Source: Owenia fusiformis (lineage: Eukaryota > Annelida > Polychaeta > Sabellida > Oweniidae). Taken from it: a stretch of 64,000 nt of DNA. The notes beneath the pieces are model-generated. The model did not search any database. It worked only from the letters and a program-made list of their open reading frames with translations, and was not told the origin of the DNA. This document shows positions 36,009 to 48,184 of the stretch, piece by piece. The position numbers and the translations under genes were made by a program. Location of the stretch: contig CAIIXF020000006.1 of the NCBI GenBank assembly GCA_903813345.2, forward strand, positions 6,934,989-6,998,988, in the 5' to 3' direction. Positions within the stretch are counted from its first letter, which is position 1. Every line of letters starts with the position of its first letter.

Positions 36009-38844
36009 CACGGGTTGTATCCAAAGCCCCGTTATAATTGAAAGGTCGCGAGCAAGTTCCCGCTGAAATCACGAGCAAAGTCCTTTTTATTTAATTCATC
36101 TGGAAATATGGACCAAAAAGGTAAGAATACGCATTACTGTTCTTTGATACTATAGGAATACTTTCAGAACAGGTATATCTTCACAAACAATGACATGAAA
36201 GATAACTATTTTTGCTGGCATGGAAGAAACGGGCGTCAATATGCACGTTTGCATAATTTACTGTTAACATATTACTTTTATGGTTAAAATAGAGACAAGA
36301 ACTACGATATACATACCTCATTATGAATATTGGACCAACATTGTATGTATTGATAAGTTTGTTTTCAAAAACATCCACTGTGGGGGGTGAAATACATCAT
36401 TGAAGGTGTGCCAGTGGCCCCGCTGAAATTATGAGGAAGCCCCGCTGAAATTATGAGGAAGCCCCGCTGAAAACATGAGGAGGTCCCGCTGAAAACAGGA
36501 GCAGATATCACGAGTACCCGCTTCGATCACGAGGAAAGCTCATTACTATTACATAAAATATTGAGGTTCTTCAAATAAACGTACACGAAAGAACAAGTTA
36601 AGTACTTCTAATAATTACTGTATATATACTGTTTCATTCTAGGGCCAGGTTTCTAATGTTTCCATTCCAACTTCAAGCCACCAGAAATTTCGTCAAACAT
36701 TTTATAGAGTTGCATCCATATCAAAATGTATAGGAGAAAGGTGGATATTATTTCAAGAATGAACTTAATTGAAGCCTGAGGTTCAGGGTAATGAGTCTTG
36801 TATTAAACAAAGACACCCCAAGTTGCAAGAAGATAAAATTTAGAGAGAAAGGAGAACCACAAAGTCTCCATGATAATTCAGGTTCTACTTTTATAATTTA
36901 ACAATAACATTTAACAATAACATTCAAGTTTTTGTTTTTAAATATTTATTAAAATAATGATGATTTGTATTCCATACCTGATAATTTTCATGGACATATC
37001 AACCGGGAATATATTCCGTATCCGGGCAAATATTTCTCGTATATCCCGCTCAAACGTGGATCCGGGAAATATAAATCGTATGTCCTGCACAAGCCATTTT
37101 CCTGGACATATTGTTACGCGGTAAACACGATACAAATATATGTCATATTCCACAATGAATATGGCATATTCAATTCTGGATTATGACAGATTAACCTGCG
37201 GTGTAAGGCATATTCTGCAAGTGAGTATGCCATATTCTGCGAGCATGGGGTATTTACTGAAATCAATGTATCACATATTCAATACGGAATATGCCATACT
37301 CACCTGCAGAATACGCCATATACCACAGCTGAATATGGCATATACACCCGTATCACAAATACCACGCAACCATGAATATATGCCATAATCCGCGTAACAC
37401 ATACAATGTTACGCGGAGTATGGCATACATTTATGGTTGCGTGGTATTTGTGATACGGGTATACAGTATATGCCATACTCACTTGCAATTTATGGCATAT
37501 TCCGCAGGTGAGTATGCGATATTCCGCCGTGAATATGCGATACATTGATCTCAGTGAACACCTGATAGTCACCTGCAGAATATGTCATACTCATTTGCCG
37601 AATATGTCATATACTGCAGGTGAAAATGACACAATGATTACCCGTTTGTTCAATCAATGCAATTGACAATTGCGTACTTCCGTATCGTGTTCTCATTGCT
37701 TAGTGGGTATGCAATATAATGCAGCTGAATCTGTCATACACCGCAAGTGAATATGCCATATTTATTGCAGAATATGACATATATTTGCATCATGTTTTCC
37801 GCGTAACACTTGCGTTTAACATAACCTACGATTAATTCTTAATGATGAAATTATTTGATTATTATTATTTCGGACTCATAATCGGATGATGTACTCCTTT
37901 GTTACTTACATCTAGCAGTTGATCCATAAATTGCCTTTTCAAACGTGTGCGCCATTGGTGCTGAATCCTCTAAGGTAGTAATATACTGAACTAGAGTATA
38001 ATGTAGCTTCAGTGAAATATAAATATATATTGCATACAAAGAAGAACGAGTTATTTGAAACTTGTCACAAGTCGTGGAATGGATTTAAATCTTCTCTTGG
38101 TAAATTTCTCGATGGAGTCAGGTCGCAATACATTAAGTGAAATGGTTTTATTGGAATCATGCTCGTAGCCAGCTTTTGGTAATGGGGGGGGGTGCTTGAA
38201 CTGATAATAACAATGACAATGATATATGATATATATGTGCTCTGTAGAGTATCAATAATTAATATATTTATGACGTTGGCTACAGTCGTGGCAGATTTGC
38301 AAAGTCAAATCGGTCTTCACTCCATTTTAGAGAGCCACTTGCTCCTGACTTCAGCGGGACCTCCTCATGTTTTCAGCGGGGTCTCCTCATGTTTTCAGCG
38401 GGATCTTTAGTTTATTGCTCATGGTAGAAGCGGGGCCTCAAGGGATATGCTAAAATTGAAATATATAATTTTTTGTGAAACTTTAGGAAGTGAAACTCAC
38501 AATACCTTCATTTCATATTACTATGACCATTTCAACTGAAGGGCAATGACCTTCTTCAGCTATAAAATATAGAAATATATAGATAAAGATTCAAGATGAT
38601 ACATTCTCTCTCCAATTATCGAATAACAAAACTCAGAACATCAGCTCGTGATCCTTTTTTGCAGAAGTTGCTTTTTAGTATCAATACCATGTAATAATTG
38701 AGTAAAATTAAATGAAAACGCTTTTTACAACATACAATTTAAGTAAACAAAAGATAACCATTCTTTTCTTTTAATTGCTCGCGATTTCAGCGGGTATTTG
38801 CTCGCGACTTCTAAATCATAGCGGGGCTTTAGATACTACCCGTG
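36009..38844. mobile_element. 2.84-kb inverted-repeat DNA transposon with 5-bp AATAT target duplication
   Basis: The left end CACGGGTTGTATCCAAAGCC and the right end (minus strand) CACGGGTAGTATCTAAAGCC are complementary and remain so for about 60 bp (GTCGCGAGCAA, CCCGCTGAAATC). Subterminal copies of CCCCGCTGAAAACATGAGGA lie at 36420-36500 and, inverted, at 38345-38430. AATAT flanks both sides (36004-36008, 38845-38849). An inverted paralogous segment near 56232 joins the two flanks directly with a single AATAT, i.e. an empty site. No transposase recognised, so non-autonomous. The 5-bp duplication and CAC start recall Transib, but this is only a hint. Confidence 0.85.
36950..37830. repeat. Degenerate palindromic repeats inside the 36-39 kb element
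   Basis: Many copies, in both orientations, of short motifs such as GAATATGCCATA, TATGGCATATTC, CCGCAGGTGAGTATG and ATTCTGCAGGTGA. A longer inverted repeat pairs TACACCCGTATCACAAATAC (37351) with its complement near 37440. Open frames in both directions follow the palindromes and are not genes. Confidence 0.75.
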
Positions 38845-39043
38845 AATATCATATGTTCATCTAAATGTCACTCTCTTTGTTTGATATACTTGTGTAATCG
38901 TGAACTTGATTAAGTATTAAATCCTCAGCTACAGTAAAACTATGTTGTGTTGTGTCTTTGATCGAATGTTTAAGTATATAATATCACAAATGCAATTGAA
39001 CTTTCTCATTCACCCTTATAAACACTATAGGCGCTGAATAAAA

Positions 39044-40035
39044 ATGCACACAGCTTTGTTTTTTCTGACAGTGACTTCGACATTGAGTGTTTGCAAAAAA
39101 GGAAAAAGAGCACTGTGTTTTCTAAAAAATGATAATGGACAGTTACCTTTCAGCAAATCATTTTTCCAACACATGAAGAAAAACATGAGCGATATTAAGT
39201 TGTGGATGGGACGTTTCCCGGAGAATCAACACATATAACAGCACAAAATCATAGACAATACATATTCTGTTATGGGGCACGGAGACAACATTTCCATAAG
39301 TAAAATGGGTAAACGTCAACCCAAGTCATTTACTTTGAGCACCAAGGCCTTGCTTGAACTTCTAAGTAAAGCTGAAATTGTTTTAGGGTCGTATAGAACA
39401 ATTTCAACAACGAGTCAGAAAGATACTTGTGCAAAATGTTTGTATAGATTCTATCAATACGACAAGGCTGGAAAAAGAACTATGACGAGTTCATGGACAT
39501 TAGACTACGATTCCATTCGCAAACGATGCCAGCAAGAAAAATTTACTGGGATAGACTTGGAATCGTTCGAGTTAAAAACTCTCTCTGACAGCGTGTTGGC
39601 GAGACACTGTATTGCCTTTCTTGTGGGTGATGCAATCGAATTATTAGCCATGGCCAAGTAAGTACAGTAATTGCAAAAACTCCATCATGATTATAGTCTA
39701 TTAGTTGAGAACATCAAGAACTTTTCGTTTTCCTTTTATAGCTCAAATTCATATTTCTGACAAAATTTGATTTTACTAGGTATGATCACGATGCTTAAAT
39801 GCCTGACCAAATGGATGAATTTTTAAATGAAGCCTTGGACAGTGTGATGCTGGTAGATGTCCGTCAAACTGTTAGTCTGGTATCCGAGTTTCTCTCTGTC
39901 CCATTGAGTGAACCGGAAGAACTTGATAAACTTTTACACGGTCTTATCGGGGACATTGGTGCATGGAAATGCTATATTATTCCCATTGATACAGAAGATA
40001 GAGTACTGAGTGAGCACACTGGACAACATTGTTAA
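39044..40035 (+). pseudogene. P-family unknown gene, copy P1 (two exons, two nonsense codons)
   Basis: Exon 1 39044-39657, exon 2 39780-40035. Reads MHTALFFLTVTSTLSV...CKKGKRALCFLKND, then TAA at 39236-39238, then on in frame through ISISKMGKRQPKSFTLSTKA, DTCAKCLYRFYQYDK, LESFELKTLSDSVLARHCIA and DAIELLAMAK to the donor. Exon 2 has TAA at 39796-39798, then MPDQMDEFLNEALDSVMLVD to GAWKCYIIPIDTEDR. P2 is open at both nonsense positions. A strand-strand-helix pattern around ISISKMGKRQ...LSTKALLELL faintly recalls PC4-like ssDNA-binding folds; this is speculation. Confidence 0.6.
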
Positions 40036-40159
40036 CACGTTATCTGTACATGTTTGCTGAATAAAGTATTATCGCAGTTTGAAACATGATAAGAGCTTGT
40101 TATGTTACCGTGACTAGAATATTTTGGAATCGGATACGGCTGGACTGGAAAATACAAAT

Positions 40160-40740
40160 CAAATTAGGTAGTATACCAATTAATTTATATCAGAGCTTTC
40201 ATTCAGTTTTCAATTTTTAATTGCACGTTTGTTTCACCATGCGATAAATGTAATAAATAATTATTATTCGATTCAATTTTTATCATTTAAGAAAATGCAT
40301 TTTCAGACCCTAGTTTGAATAGTCACGAAGTGATGAAATTGTGCACTGTTTTTACAATCACTCGCATGCAATGATGCCAGAGGAGCTAATAGAGGTAAGT
40401 TAATTAATCATAATTGTTTTCTTCATCAAGATTGGTGACTTGCTGCAATGGAGCTAAGTGCGATTATTGAATTTAACTACCTTGTCACGTGCTCATATAT
40501 CACGTGCTTTCAGATAAATGTAATAAAATCAATTATTATTCAATTCAATTTTTATCATTTAAGAAAATGCATTTTCAGATGCTAGTTTGAATAGTCGCTT
40601 GGAGTCTATACTTTGTGAGGTTGGGTTGGAGAGTGAGGAGGTGTGTAAACGTGAGAACTTTGCCGCCCAAGGGGAGACTTATGAAAGTACTATTGACAGT
40701 TCAGAACTCTTACAACTTTGTTCCTAGTTTTTGATAAATT
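40160..40740 (+). pseudogene. Scrambled Z-family 3' fragment with an embedded GTSF1-like exon piece
   Basis: 40170-40318 matches the Z-gene region around the DASLNS exon. At 40323 it switches to CACGAAGTGATGAAATTGTG..., identical to the last 70 nt of G1 exon 1 and its intron start (41197 onward). It then switches back to Z sequence near 40510, with a second DASLNS exon at 40577-40727 (ELLQLCS stop). A mosaic of two families. Confidence 0.6.
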
Positions 40741-41067
40741 GTTGTTTTTTTTCTTTGTTTTCATGAAATCAATAAAAGTTTGCACTTTCTAAGTTCACGT
40801 GTTTGAAAATGACTTTGGATAAGAAATTATATAATGAAACTTACAGGTAAGTGCTTGACACTAACAATCAAAGAACACGCGTCTTATGACTGAACACAGG
40901 GTCTATTCTTACATCATGTTGTTGCAGAAATGTGCCTGGAAACTGCATTCTCAATTGTCTGAACAATCCGCGTGATTCATCTCATATCTAAGTATGCGGA
41001 CTTTCAGACCGAATCAATGATAATAAATTTTATGTAAGTTTGAATTGATGTAAGTCGAATAATGTGG

Positions 41068-41075
41068 TATAAAAG
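41068..41075 (+). promoter_or_regulatory. TATA box of GTSF1-like copy G1
   Basis: TATAAAAG lies 44 nt before the ATG of G1. The same box lies about 40 nt before the ATG in G2 (46848), G3 (50479), G4 (51867 and 51887), G6 (58391 and 58411) and G7 (59783 and 59803). Confidence 0.6.
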
Positions 41076-41111
41076 TAGGAAACCTTCGGATACACCCATT
41101 ACAATTTCATC

Positions 41112-42336
41112 ATGGAGCAGTGCTTACTTGTAAAATGGCATTTGGTCAAAAAAGGACGCATGCCATATCATTTGATTTAATGTAAACGACAGCACCCACG
41201 AAGTGATGAAATTGTGCACTGTTTTTACAATCACTCGCATGCAATGATGCCAGAGGAGCTAATAGAGGTAAGTTAATTAAACATAATTGTTTTCTTCATC
41301 AAGATTGGTGACTTGCTGCAATGGAGCTAAGTGCGATTATTGAATTTAACTACCGTGTCACGTGCTCATATATCACGTGCTACTTTTAATTAATCTTAGC
41401 GTTGATTTTAATGTTTTTGATTCAATTTATTACCATTATGGAAATACTCAAGTCGTGAAAATATCTTGGTAATGAGAATATGTATGTGGTGTGATTGTTT
41501 TCCAAATCAAATCGGCTCCTTGAATGTGATTATATTCACTGTGTATTTAGTGGTGAAACAATGAAATAATGCTGTTTTATTATTATTCTATTTAGCATGA
41601 GAAGTATTGTAAAGACACGGTCCCAGATGTGGATGAAAAAAGTACAAAACAGCATCTATATAATAGATATAAGAGGTAAGCTTTTACGAAAATAAAAAAA
41701 ATAGATTTATGATGCGAAAAGTGAGAATAATTACTAGTTGATTAATACAGTGAATTAGAGGGAACAATAGAGCTCTAAGCTTAACACTCTCAATAATGTG
41801 TATGCGTTATTTATAGTTTATTATATAAATGTATCCTTTAAAAATGCATTCAACTTTAAAATATGCTTAACCATGAATATTACACGATACGTTTTGCTTG
41901 ATTACATATATCACTGTTATTACAGGCTCAATTTGATAAAAGAAACAGGGAGCGGTACTCCTCCTGATAGATTAATAGGATGCACTAGAATGGAGAGACC
42001 GTCCGCTGCGTGCCAGACAGAGTTAGTAAGTACCACTTTAATTTTCATAAGTGATGCTTAATTAATAATCATACTAGAGTAATACGACTGCCTTGAATGT
42101 TTTAGGGTTCATTCTTAGATTGATAACGTTTTAAGATCTGAATCAACCACGCATCCATGCTCACTGAGCTTTGATGATAATTCATTTTTATATCAACTGA
42201 TCGAGACTAAGGTAATACACAGCTGATTTTTATGTGTCTACATAATAGTGATGGATTTTGTTTTTCTCGTGTTTTTCAGTGTGGGGATACAAGTATGAGT
42301 AAAACCAAAATGGACTATAATCAAAATGGACAATAA
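41112..42336 (+). pseudogene. GTSF1-like double-CHHC zinc-finger gene, copy G1 (one nonsense codon)
   Basis: Exons 41112-41267, 41596-41675, 41926-42025, 42280-42336 (TAA), all GT/AG with matching phases, 130 codons plus stop. Two U11-48K/GTSF1-type CHHC fingers: C-x5-H-x9-H-x3-C (CLLVKWHLVKKG...) and CFYNHSHAMMPEELIE joined across intron 1 to HEKYC. GTSF1 proteins (Asterix in flies) bind PIWI-piRNA complexes and are needed for transposon silencing. The only lesion is TAA at 41178-41180 in finger 1, where other copies have AAA. G1 has the best-preserved 3' half (exon 3 acceptor TTACAG; exon 4 begins CGDTSMSK). Confidence 0.8.
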
Positions 42337-42585
42337 CATGCAATTGATATGTTAAAATAAGCAATAATATATTTTCAAATCTAAATATTCTCTCATGTTA
42401 TACAAGAGTACTGAGTGGTAGTTTACGTTCACATTATAATGGTATGTACTGTATAACATGTAGTTAGTATATATGTTTCGTAATATATTCCTTCTAAACG
42501 TTCATAGTTTGATAATGTACTGAATATAATAATAATTTTTCGCATACTGTTTCTTAGATAGTTAATATTTCATGTTATACAGTAC

Positions 42586-43430
42586 TTACCATATTTGTTT
42601 AATAACGTCTTGCAAAATGTCTGCTCTGTCTTGATCATTAGTACACGAGGCGTACATGACTCCGTCTTTTTGAAGTTGGATTTTCTCAATGTCGAACTGT
42701 CTCTCTTCAATAATGGGTTCTGCGACTTGAATAAATTTAGCTACTCGAAAGGCGATTCTTTTGCACTCTGCAAAACAGACAGCCTCGATAGCGTTCATAA
42801 TACAATAGTCCATAGTGAGTAAACAATCATGTCCCATTTGATTTTCACACTATATCTCTTCGTCACATGCAGGGCAATCTTGTTTCGATCTGACGCATTC
42901 AGCTCGTACGTATTCCCTATTGAACACATATACCATTGATTGTTTCAAGATATCCAAAGATGTCGGCTTAATCACTTTCTTTTGTTCAATTAAGCAGTTC
43001 CCGATATTCTTTTCGTTTTCTTTAAGCAATCCGTCTACTTCTGACATCACAGTACACCATGACGTGCTCCACTGACCAAATGTTTTACCGCCTTCTGGCT
43101 TACGGTGGAAGTGTCGAAATAACATTATGAGATTTTTCTGATCTTTTTCTGATGCCTTTCTCTCTTCAAAGTAAGATAATCGTCCACCTCTTGCCCGAGC
43201 CATTTGGTATACTCGTCATATGGAAGCGTTATCACTTTGAATGTTTCAATGACATTGGCTTGATTGACTTTAGCTAATTGCACGAGTGTGGTATCTTCAT
43301 TTTTAACTAGAGATATTACACAGGTTCGTGATGCGATGACTTGTTTGGTGAAATCTTCAGACTTCATCAAATCGCTGACAGTTCCCTGTGTATTTTTCAG
43401 CGCTCTCCACAGTTGATCGGATACGAACAT
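42586..43430 (-). pseudogene. R-family unknown gene, copy R1, one frameshift and one stop
   Basis: Minus-strand frames read FVSDQLWRALKNTQGTVSDL, KSEDFTKQVIASRTCVISLV and VIETFKVITLPYDEY. A frameshift near 43130-43200 leads to NLIMLFRHFHRKPEGGKTFG and VRSKQDCPACDEEI, then TAG. The frame then continues MGHDCLLTMDYCIMNAIEAV to DRADILQDVIKQIW. R2 (59998-60502) matches the first third. Sequence at about 43660-43810 resembles the R2 signal-peptide exon. No known domain. It is the only cluster family on this strand. Confidence 0.5.
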
Positions 43431-43809
43431 ACGGTGAGAGTATGTCTTGTTTTTCTTTTGCGAAAATTAAGACTGAAGTAACTCTCCGTAAGTACCCTAT
43501 GAATTACGGCAAATGTTGAAAGCGACATCTTTCGTCAAGTCGTAAGATCTGAGCATGGTTGTCATCTTGATGAATTTCAAAATTCAACTTTTCGACCGTC
43601 TAAATGATGATAAAATGACGTCATAAATGGTGGAAAATGACATCTTCAGATGTTGAAATTCCTCATCCACAGGACTTCGGATTCATCCCAAAATGTAGGT
43701 AAACTCTTTGATTCGACCCTGCCTATTGGCTGCTGATTCCCGTATTGCTACAAATTGTCCCAGATTGCGTCAGATTGTCCCAGATTGACCCAGATTGTCC
43801 CAGAATTTA

Positions 43810-44247
43810 CATTTTATATGAATTTATATGAATTTACATTTTATGTACAATATACTAGGTGGTCATTCCAACGATATATACTACTTTCGAGCTCATGGTT
43901 GTTTGCAGGGCTTCTGCGACTAGTGTGACGCTTTAAAAGGGGACGGATGTAATATTTATAACAAAACCAGAATTTTTCACTTTTGTATACGACCACTGGC
44001 ATAAAATAATTGACAGGAAGAAGGTGGATGTCTAGAGCTTAAAACATCTGATCTCAAAGATTCCACAGATTCACCAGTAATGAACACAAAAAGTAGAACA
44101 AAGGAACACAAACGTGACTAAATATTGTTACATTATTTAGAAGTGCAGGGATATAAAACATAAAACACAGTGTCACATTAGAACAACCATAGATTTTGGC
44201 GTGCTATCATCTAATGTTCATGATTGTTCACCCTTATATTGTGTGAA
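43810..44247. other. No gene recognised (between R1 and T2)
   Basis: Mixed composition, no coding signal. It joins T2 at about 44248, where similarity with T1 begins. Confidence 0.4.
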
Positions 44248-44646
44248 GAAACAAATTGTCCAAGTGGATGTTCTTGCGAGAAGTTGGGGAACTTTCAATT
44301 CCTAGTGGATTGCAATCTAATTTATCTTTGCGATTTAGTTTCACTACCAACAGGTGAGAGTAAATTTGGAAATTCTTTAGACACAACATCAACAGTAAAC
44401 ACTATAACTACTACAGATAGCAACACGCTCACATCTGCCAGCTCTTTAGAAACCACTCATAGTTCTGAGTATGTTACTAACGAAACATCAACATTGGGAA
44501 ATATCACCATCATGGTAAGCGCTCATAGCTCGGAGAATGTAACTGAGGAATCATCAACATATGCCAATATCACCATCATTTTGTCAAATGACTGGGTTCG
44601 ACTTATCGAGGATGTTTTTGAAATGATTAAAGAAGAGACAAATTGA
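44248..44646 (+). pseudogene. T-family copy T2, lacking signal peptide and membrane segment
   Basis: An open frame reads ETNCPSGCSCEKLGNFQF...YLCDLVSL, then a longer uninterrupted Thr/Ser stalk than in T1 (NTLTSASSLETTHSSEYVT...). Homology to T1 starts at GAAACAAATTG, so the signal peptide exon is missing. At about 44588 a deletion of about 130 bp relative to T1 (33605-33735) removes the membrane segment and fuses the stalk to Q-family sequence (WVRLIEDVFEMIKEETN, stop). Confidence 0.6.
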
Positions 44647-45527
44647 ATTGAAGGAATGGAGTTTGTCAGCATTTGGTAAAGAAACGACAGGGATAACTTT
44701 GATGAAAGTTATAGATGGACTATTTTCCATTAGTTTCATGAGAGGAAAAATAAGGATTGAGAAGTTCGCTTGGTAAGTTTATATAGAAATAGGATTAACT
44801 ACTCCAAAAAACTGCCAGGAATTATTTCCACGTGTTTGATGCATTCCAAGAAAAGTCAACCATGTGATAATTCATCAAGTTGTATAGAATAAAGTATGAC
44901 GAGGAATGCGTTCTTTTTTCCAAATGGAATACAGATATGGATCAAGTGAGATCTGAATGTAGAAAAGTTAATTTCAAAAATGTCACCATCGAGATGTTTT
45001 CCATGGAAACACCAACTTGGAGGGGCAATGCTAATCATTTATTCGCTTACATTGTAACCGATGAAATAGAACGATTAGCTCTTTAAATGTAAGATAAGTA
45101 TTATTTTCAACAGTGATAATGCGTAGATCTAAAAGTAATAATAATAATTTCAAGCACTAGTCTTATTCTGATCAACAGTGGAATGGTTCTAAAGTAATAA
45201 TAATTTCGAGCACTAGTCTTATCATGAAATTATAAGTGAAGTATTTTCAATTGTTCTTATAACTTTAAATTCAATGTTTACATATCACTAGGTAGATGAA
45301 TGAAGGATGTATTCCTAGAGTGTGTTAATCATTTTTTTCTTAGATATGACGTCCCGAATGGTGGAACTTTCAATCTTCAAAAAGGCCTCACAGAATTAAC
45401 AAACGATGCTCTGAAGAACATAAAATTCGAAGCCTTCGCTCAAGGCGCCACGGCAGTTTGTGATTTTTTGAGATTAATTGGAGGGAGATCCCAAGTAGCG
45501 AAATGGATGAACACTTTGCTTTATTGA
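44600..45527 (+). pseudogene. Q-family copy Q2
   Basis: Similar to Q1: RIKYDEECVLFSKWNTDMDQ, FKNVTIEMFSMETPTWRG, FAYIVTDEIERLAL then TAA (45083) just before the donor. Exon 2 at 45300-45527 encodes DVFLECVNHFFLRYDVPNGG to QVAKWMNTLLY. The 5' part is disrupted by the T2 deletion and by short indels. Same two-exon layout as the P family. Confidence 0.5.
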
Positions 45528-45772
45528 ACTATGAAGAAACGATTTGGCAATGATATGCTATACCCCTAATGAAGAACGTTAAAATATTTCAATCATTGGT
45601 GGGACAGTTTTGCTAAGTGGACAATTGTATTTCCTTATCTTTATATATTATATACTATATCGCAATCGGTGATGGTTATATAAGTGGACATTTGCCTTAT
45701 GTTATCTTTATATATATATATATATAATGCATACATTATATACAACACAGTAGTTCATCTATTCGATTTGCA

Positions 45773-46590
45773 ATGTCTGAATGTAATTTATGCACCAGTG
45801 CATTTTATTCGAATAAAAAACTTAAAGTACATTTATTCAAAAAACACGGTGTTAAGGGATTATATGATTGTTCAAACTGCGCTAAAAAATTCAATCAACA
45901 GTATCAATTAACGAAACACATCCAATACGTGCATAGAGATAATGGGTTCTTGTTTTGCTTCACTTGCTGAAAGACCTTTAAACATAACCAGTATTTGGTT
46001 GGTATTTTTTTTTTCTTTTCATTTTTCATTTTTCCATCGTACATCGATTCTGAAAATCTTTTTTTTTCCAGTGAAAACAACAATAGGAGAAGCAGATTTG
46101 GTTGAAACTATACAGAACAATGAGGAAGGTTATTATGTCAATTAATTTATATCAGAGCTTTCATTCAGTTTTCAATTTTTAGTTTCACATTTGTTTCACC
46201 ATGTGATATATGTAAAAAAAATGAATATCTATTTTTTCTAGTGAAAACAACAACAGGAGAAGCAGATTTGGTTGAAACTATACAAAATGATGAGGAAGGT
46301 TATTATGCCAATTAATTTATATCAGAGCTTTCATTCAGTCTTCAATTTTTAATTGCACGTTTGTTTCACCATGCGAAAAATGTAAAAAATAATTATTATT
46401 CGATTCAATTTTTATCATTTAAGAAAATGCATTTTCAGACGCTAGTTTGAATAGTCGATTGGAATCCATACTTTGTGAGGTTGGGTTGGAAAGTGAGGAA
46501 TGGTGTCAACGTGAGAACTTTGCCGCCCAAGGGGGGTCTCATGAAAGTACTATTGACAGTTCAGAACTCTTACAACTTTGTGACTAAGAA
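45773..46590 (+). pseudogene. Z-family C2H2 zinc-finger gene, copy Z2
   Basis: MSECNLCTSAFYSNKKLKVH...HGVKGLYDCSNCAKKFNQQY...HIQYVHRDNGFLFCFTC and then TGA at 45967-45969, where Z1 reads Arg. Two perfect C-x2-C-x12-H-x4-H fingers precede the stop. The downstream exon VKTTIGEADLVETIQNNEEG is present twice (46070, 46241), then the DASLNSRLESILCEVGLE exon at 46439, ending at the stop near 46588. A TATA-rich stretch (TATATATA) lies about 50 nt upstream of the ATG. Z1 and Z2 carry different lesions. Confidence 0.6.
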
Positions 46591-46886
46591 ATGTGATAAG
46601 AAATTATAAAATGAAACTTACAGGTAAGTGCTTGACACTAATAATCATGCATAATAAACATGCATTTCATGACTGAACATAGGGTCCATTCTTACATCAT
46701 GTTGTTGCAGAAATGTGCCTGGAAACTGCATTCTCAATTGTCTGAACAAAACGCGTGATTCATCTCATATCTAAGTATGCAGACTTACAGACCGAATCAA
46801 TTTTAAATTTTATGTAAGTTTGAATTTATGTAAGTTGAATAATATGGTATAAAAGTAAGAAACATTCGGATACCCTGTCATTCAGC

Positions 46887-47960
46887 ATGGAGCAGTGTCT
46901 CCTCGTTAAGGCACACTTTGTCAAGAAAAGGCGAATGCGTTACCACTTGATGAAGTGTAAAAAACAACATCCACGCCGTTGGGAGATCGTACATTGCTTA
47001 TACAATCATAGCCATGATATGATGCCCGAAGAGCTTATAGAGGTAAGTAAATTTAACATAATTGTTTTCTTCATCAAGATTGGTGACTTACCTCCATTGC
47101 AGCTAAGTGTGATTATTGAATTTAACTACCATGACATGAGTTCATATATTACATACTACTTTTGATTGATCTTAGCATTGGTTTAATTGTTTTTCATTCA
47201 ATATCATTCGCATCATGGAAATACTCAAGTCATGATAATATTTTTGTTTGAATTAATGCTGTTTTATTATTATTCTACTTAGCACGAGAAGTATTGTAAG
47301 GACGCGGTGCCAGATGTAGATGAGGCCAGTACCAAAACCCATCTGTACAATAGATACAAGAGGTAAGCTTTTAAGAAAAGAAAATAAACTAATGATCTAG
47401 AAACTGAGCATAATCCTAGTTGATTAATAAAGTCCATTAGAGGATTCAAAAGAGCTCTAAGCTTAACACTTCATGATATGTATGCATTATTTATAGTTTA
47501 TTATACAAATGTTTTCTTTAAAAATGCATTTAACTTTAAAATACGCTTAACCATGTATATAACATGATATGTTTTGCTTGATTACATAAATCACTGTTAT
47601 TACATGCTCAATTTAGTGAAAGAAATTGGAACAGGAACTACTCAGGACAGCGTTTTGTTAGGATGCAGTGGGCTGGAGAGGGGGACAGCTGCTTGTCAAA
47701 CGGAGATAGTGAGTAAGTAGCACTTTAATTTTCATATTAAGAATGATTATCATCCACATCGTACTATAGTAATACGATTGCCTTGAATGTTCTAGAGTTC
47801 ATTCTTAGAATGATAACGTTTTAAGATCTGAATCAACCATGCATACATGCTCACTGAACTTTGATGATAATTTATTTTTCTATCAACCAATCGAGACTAA
47901 GGTAATACACAGCTAATTTTATGTGTCCACATAATAGTGATGGATTTTGTTTTTCTCGTG
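46887..47960 (+). pseudogene. GTSF1-like copy G2, exon 4 lost
   Basis: Exon 1 46887-47042 and exon 2 47283-47362 are open and keep all eight zinc ligands (CLLVKAHFVKKRRMRYHLMKC, then CLYNHSHDMMPEELIE with HEKYC). The exon 3 region is 47606-47708, but its acceptor TACAG is TACAT. At about 47956 the copy breaks off inside intron 3 and runs into unrelated sequence (EDGIDEVFEQIRRELHI, stop at 48016). It could still make a short double-CHHC protein. Confidence 0.75.
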
Positions 47961-48184
47961 GGGAAGATGGAATTGATGAGGTGTTTGAGCAGATAAGGCG
48001 AGAGTTACACATTTAGGGTAAGCAAGGAGTGTTCATTATTGAAAATATTATATAATTTAATCTGAGTATATTGTGTGGACGCGTGATGTGTTGGGTAACG
48101 TCTGTGTGAGTTTTTCACATCTGTGTGCCAAAGAAATATGTATAATAAATATTGAGCAAACTTGTAGCTCTTTCTTTTGCAATC

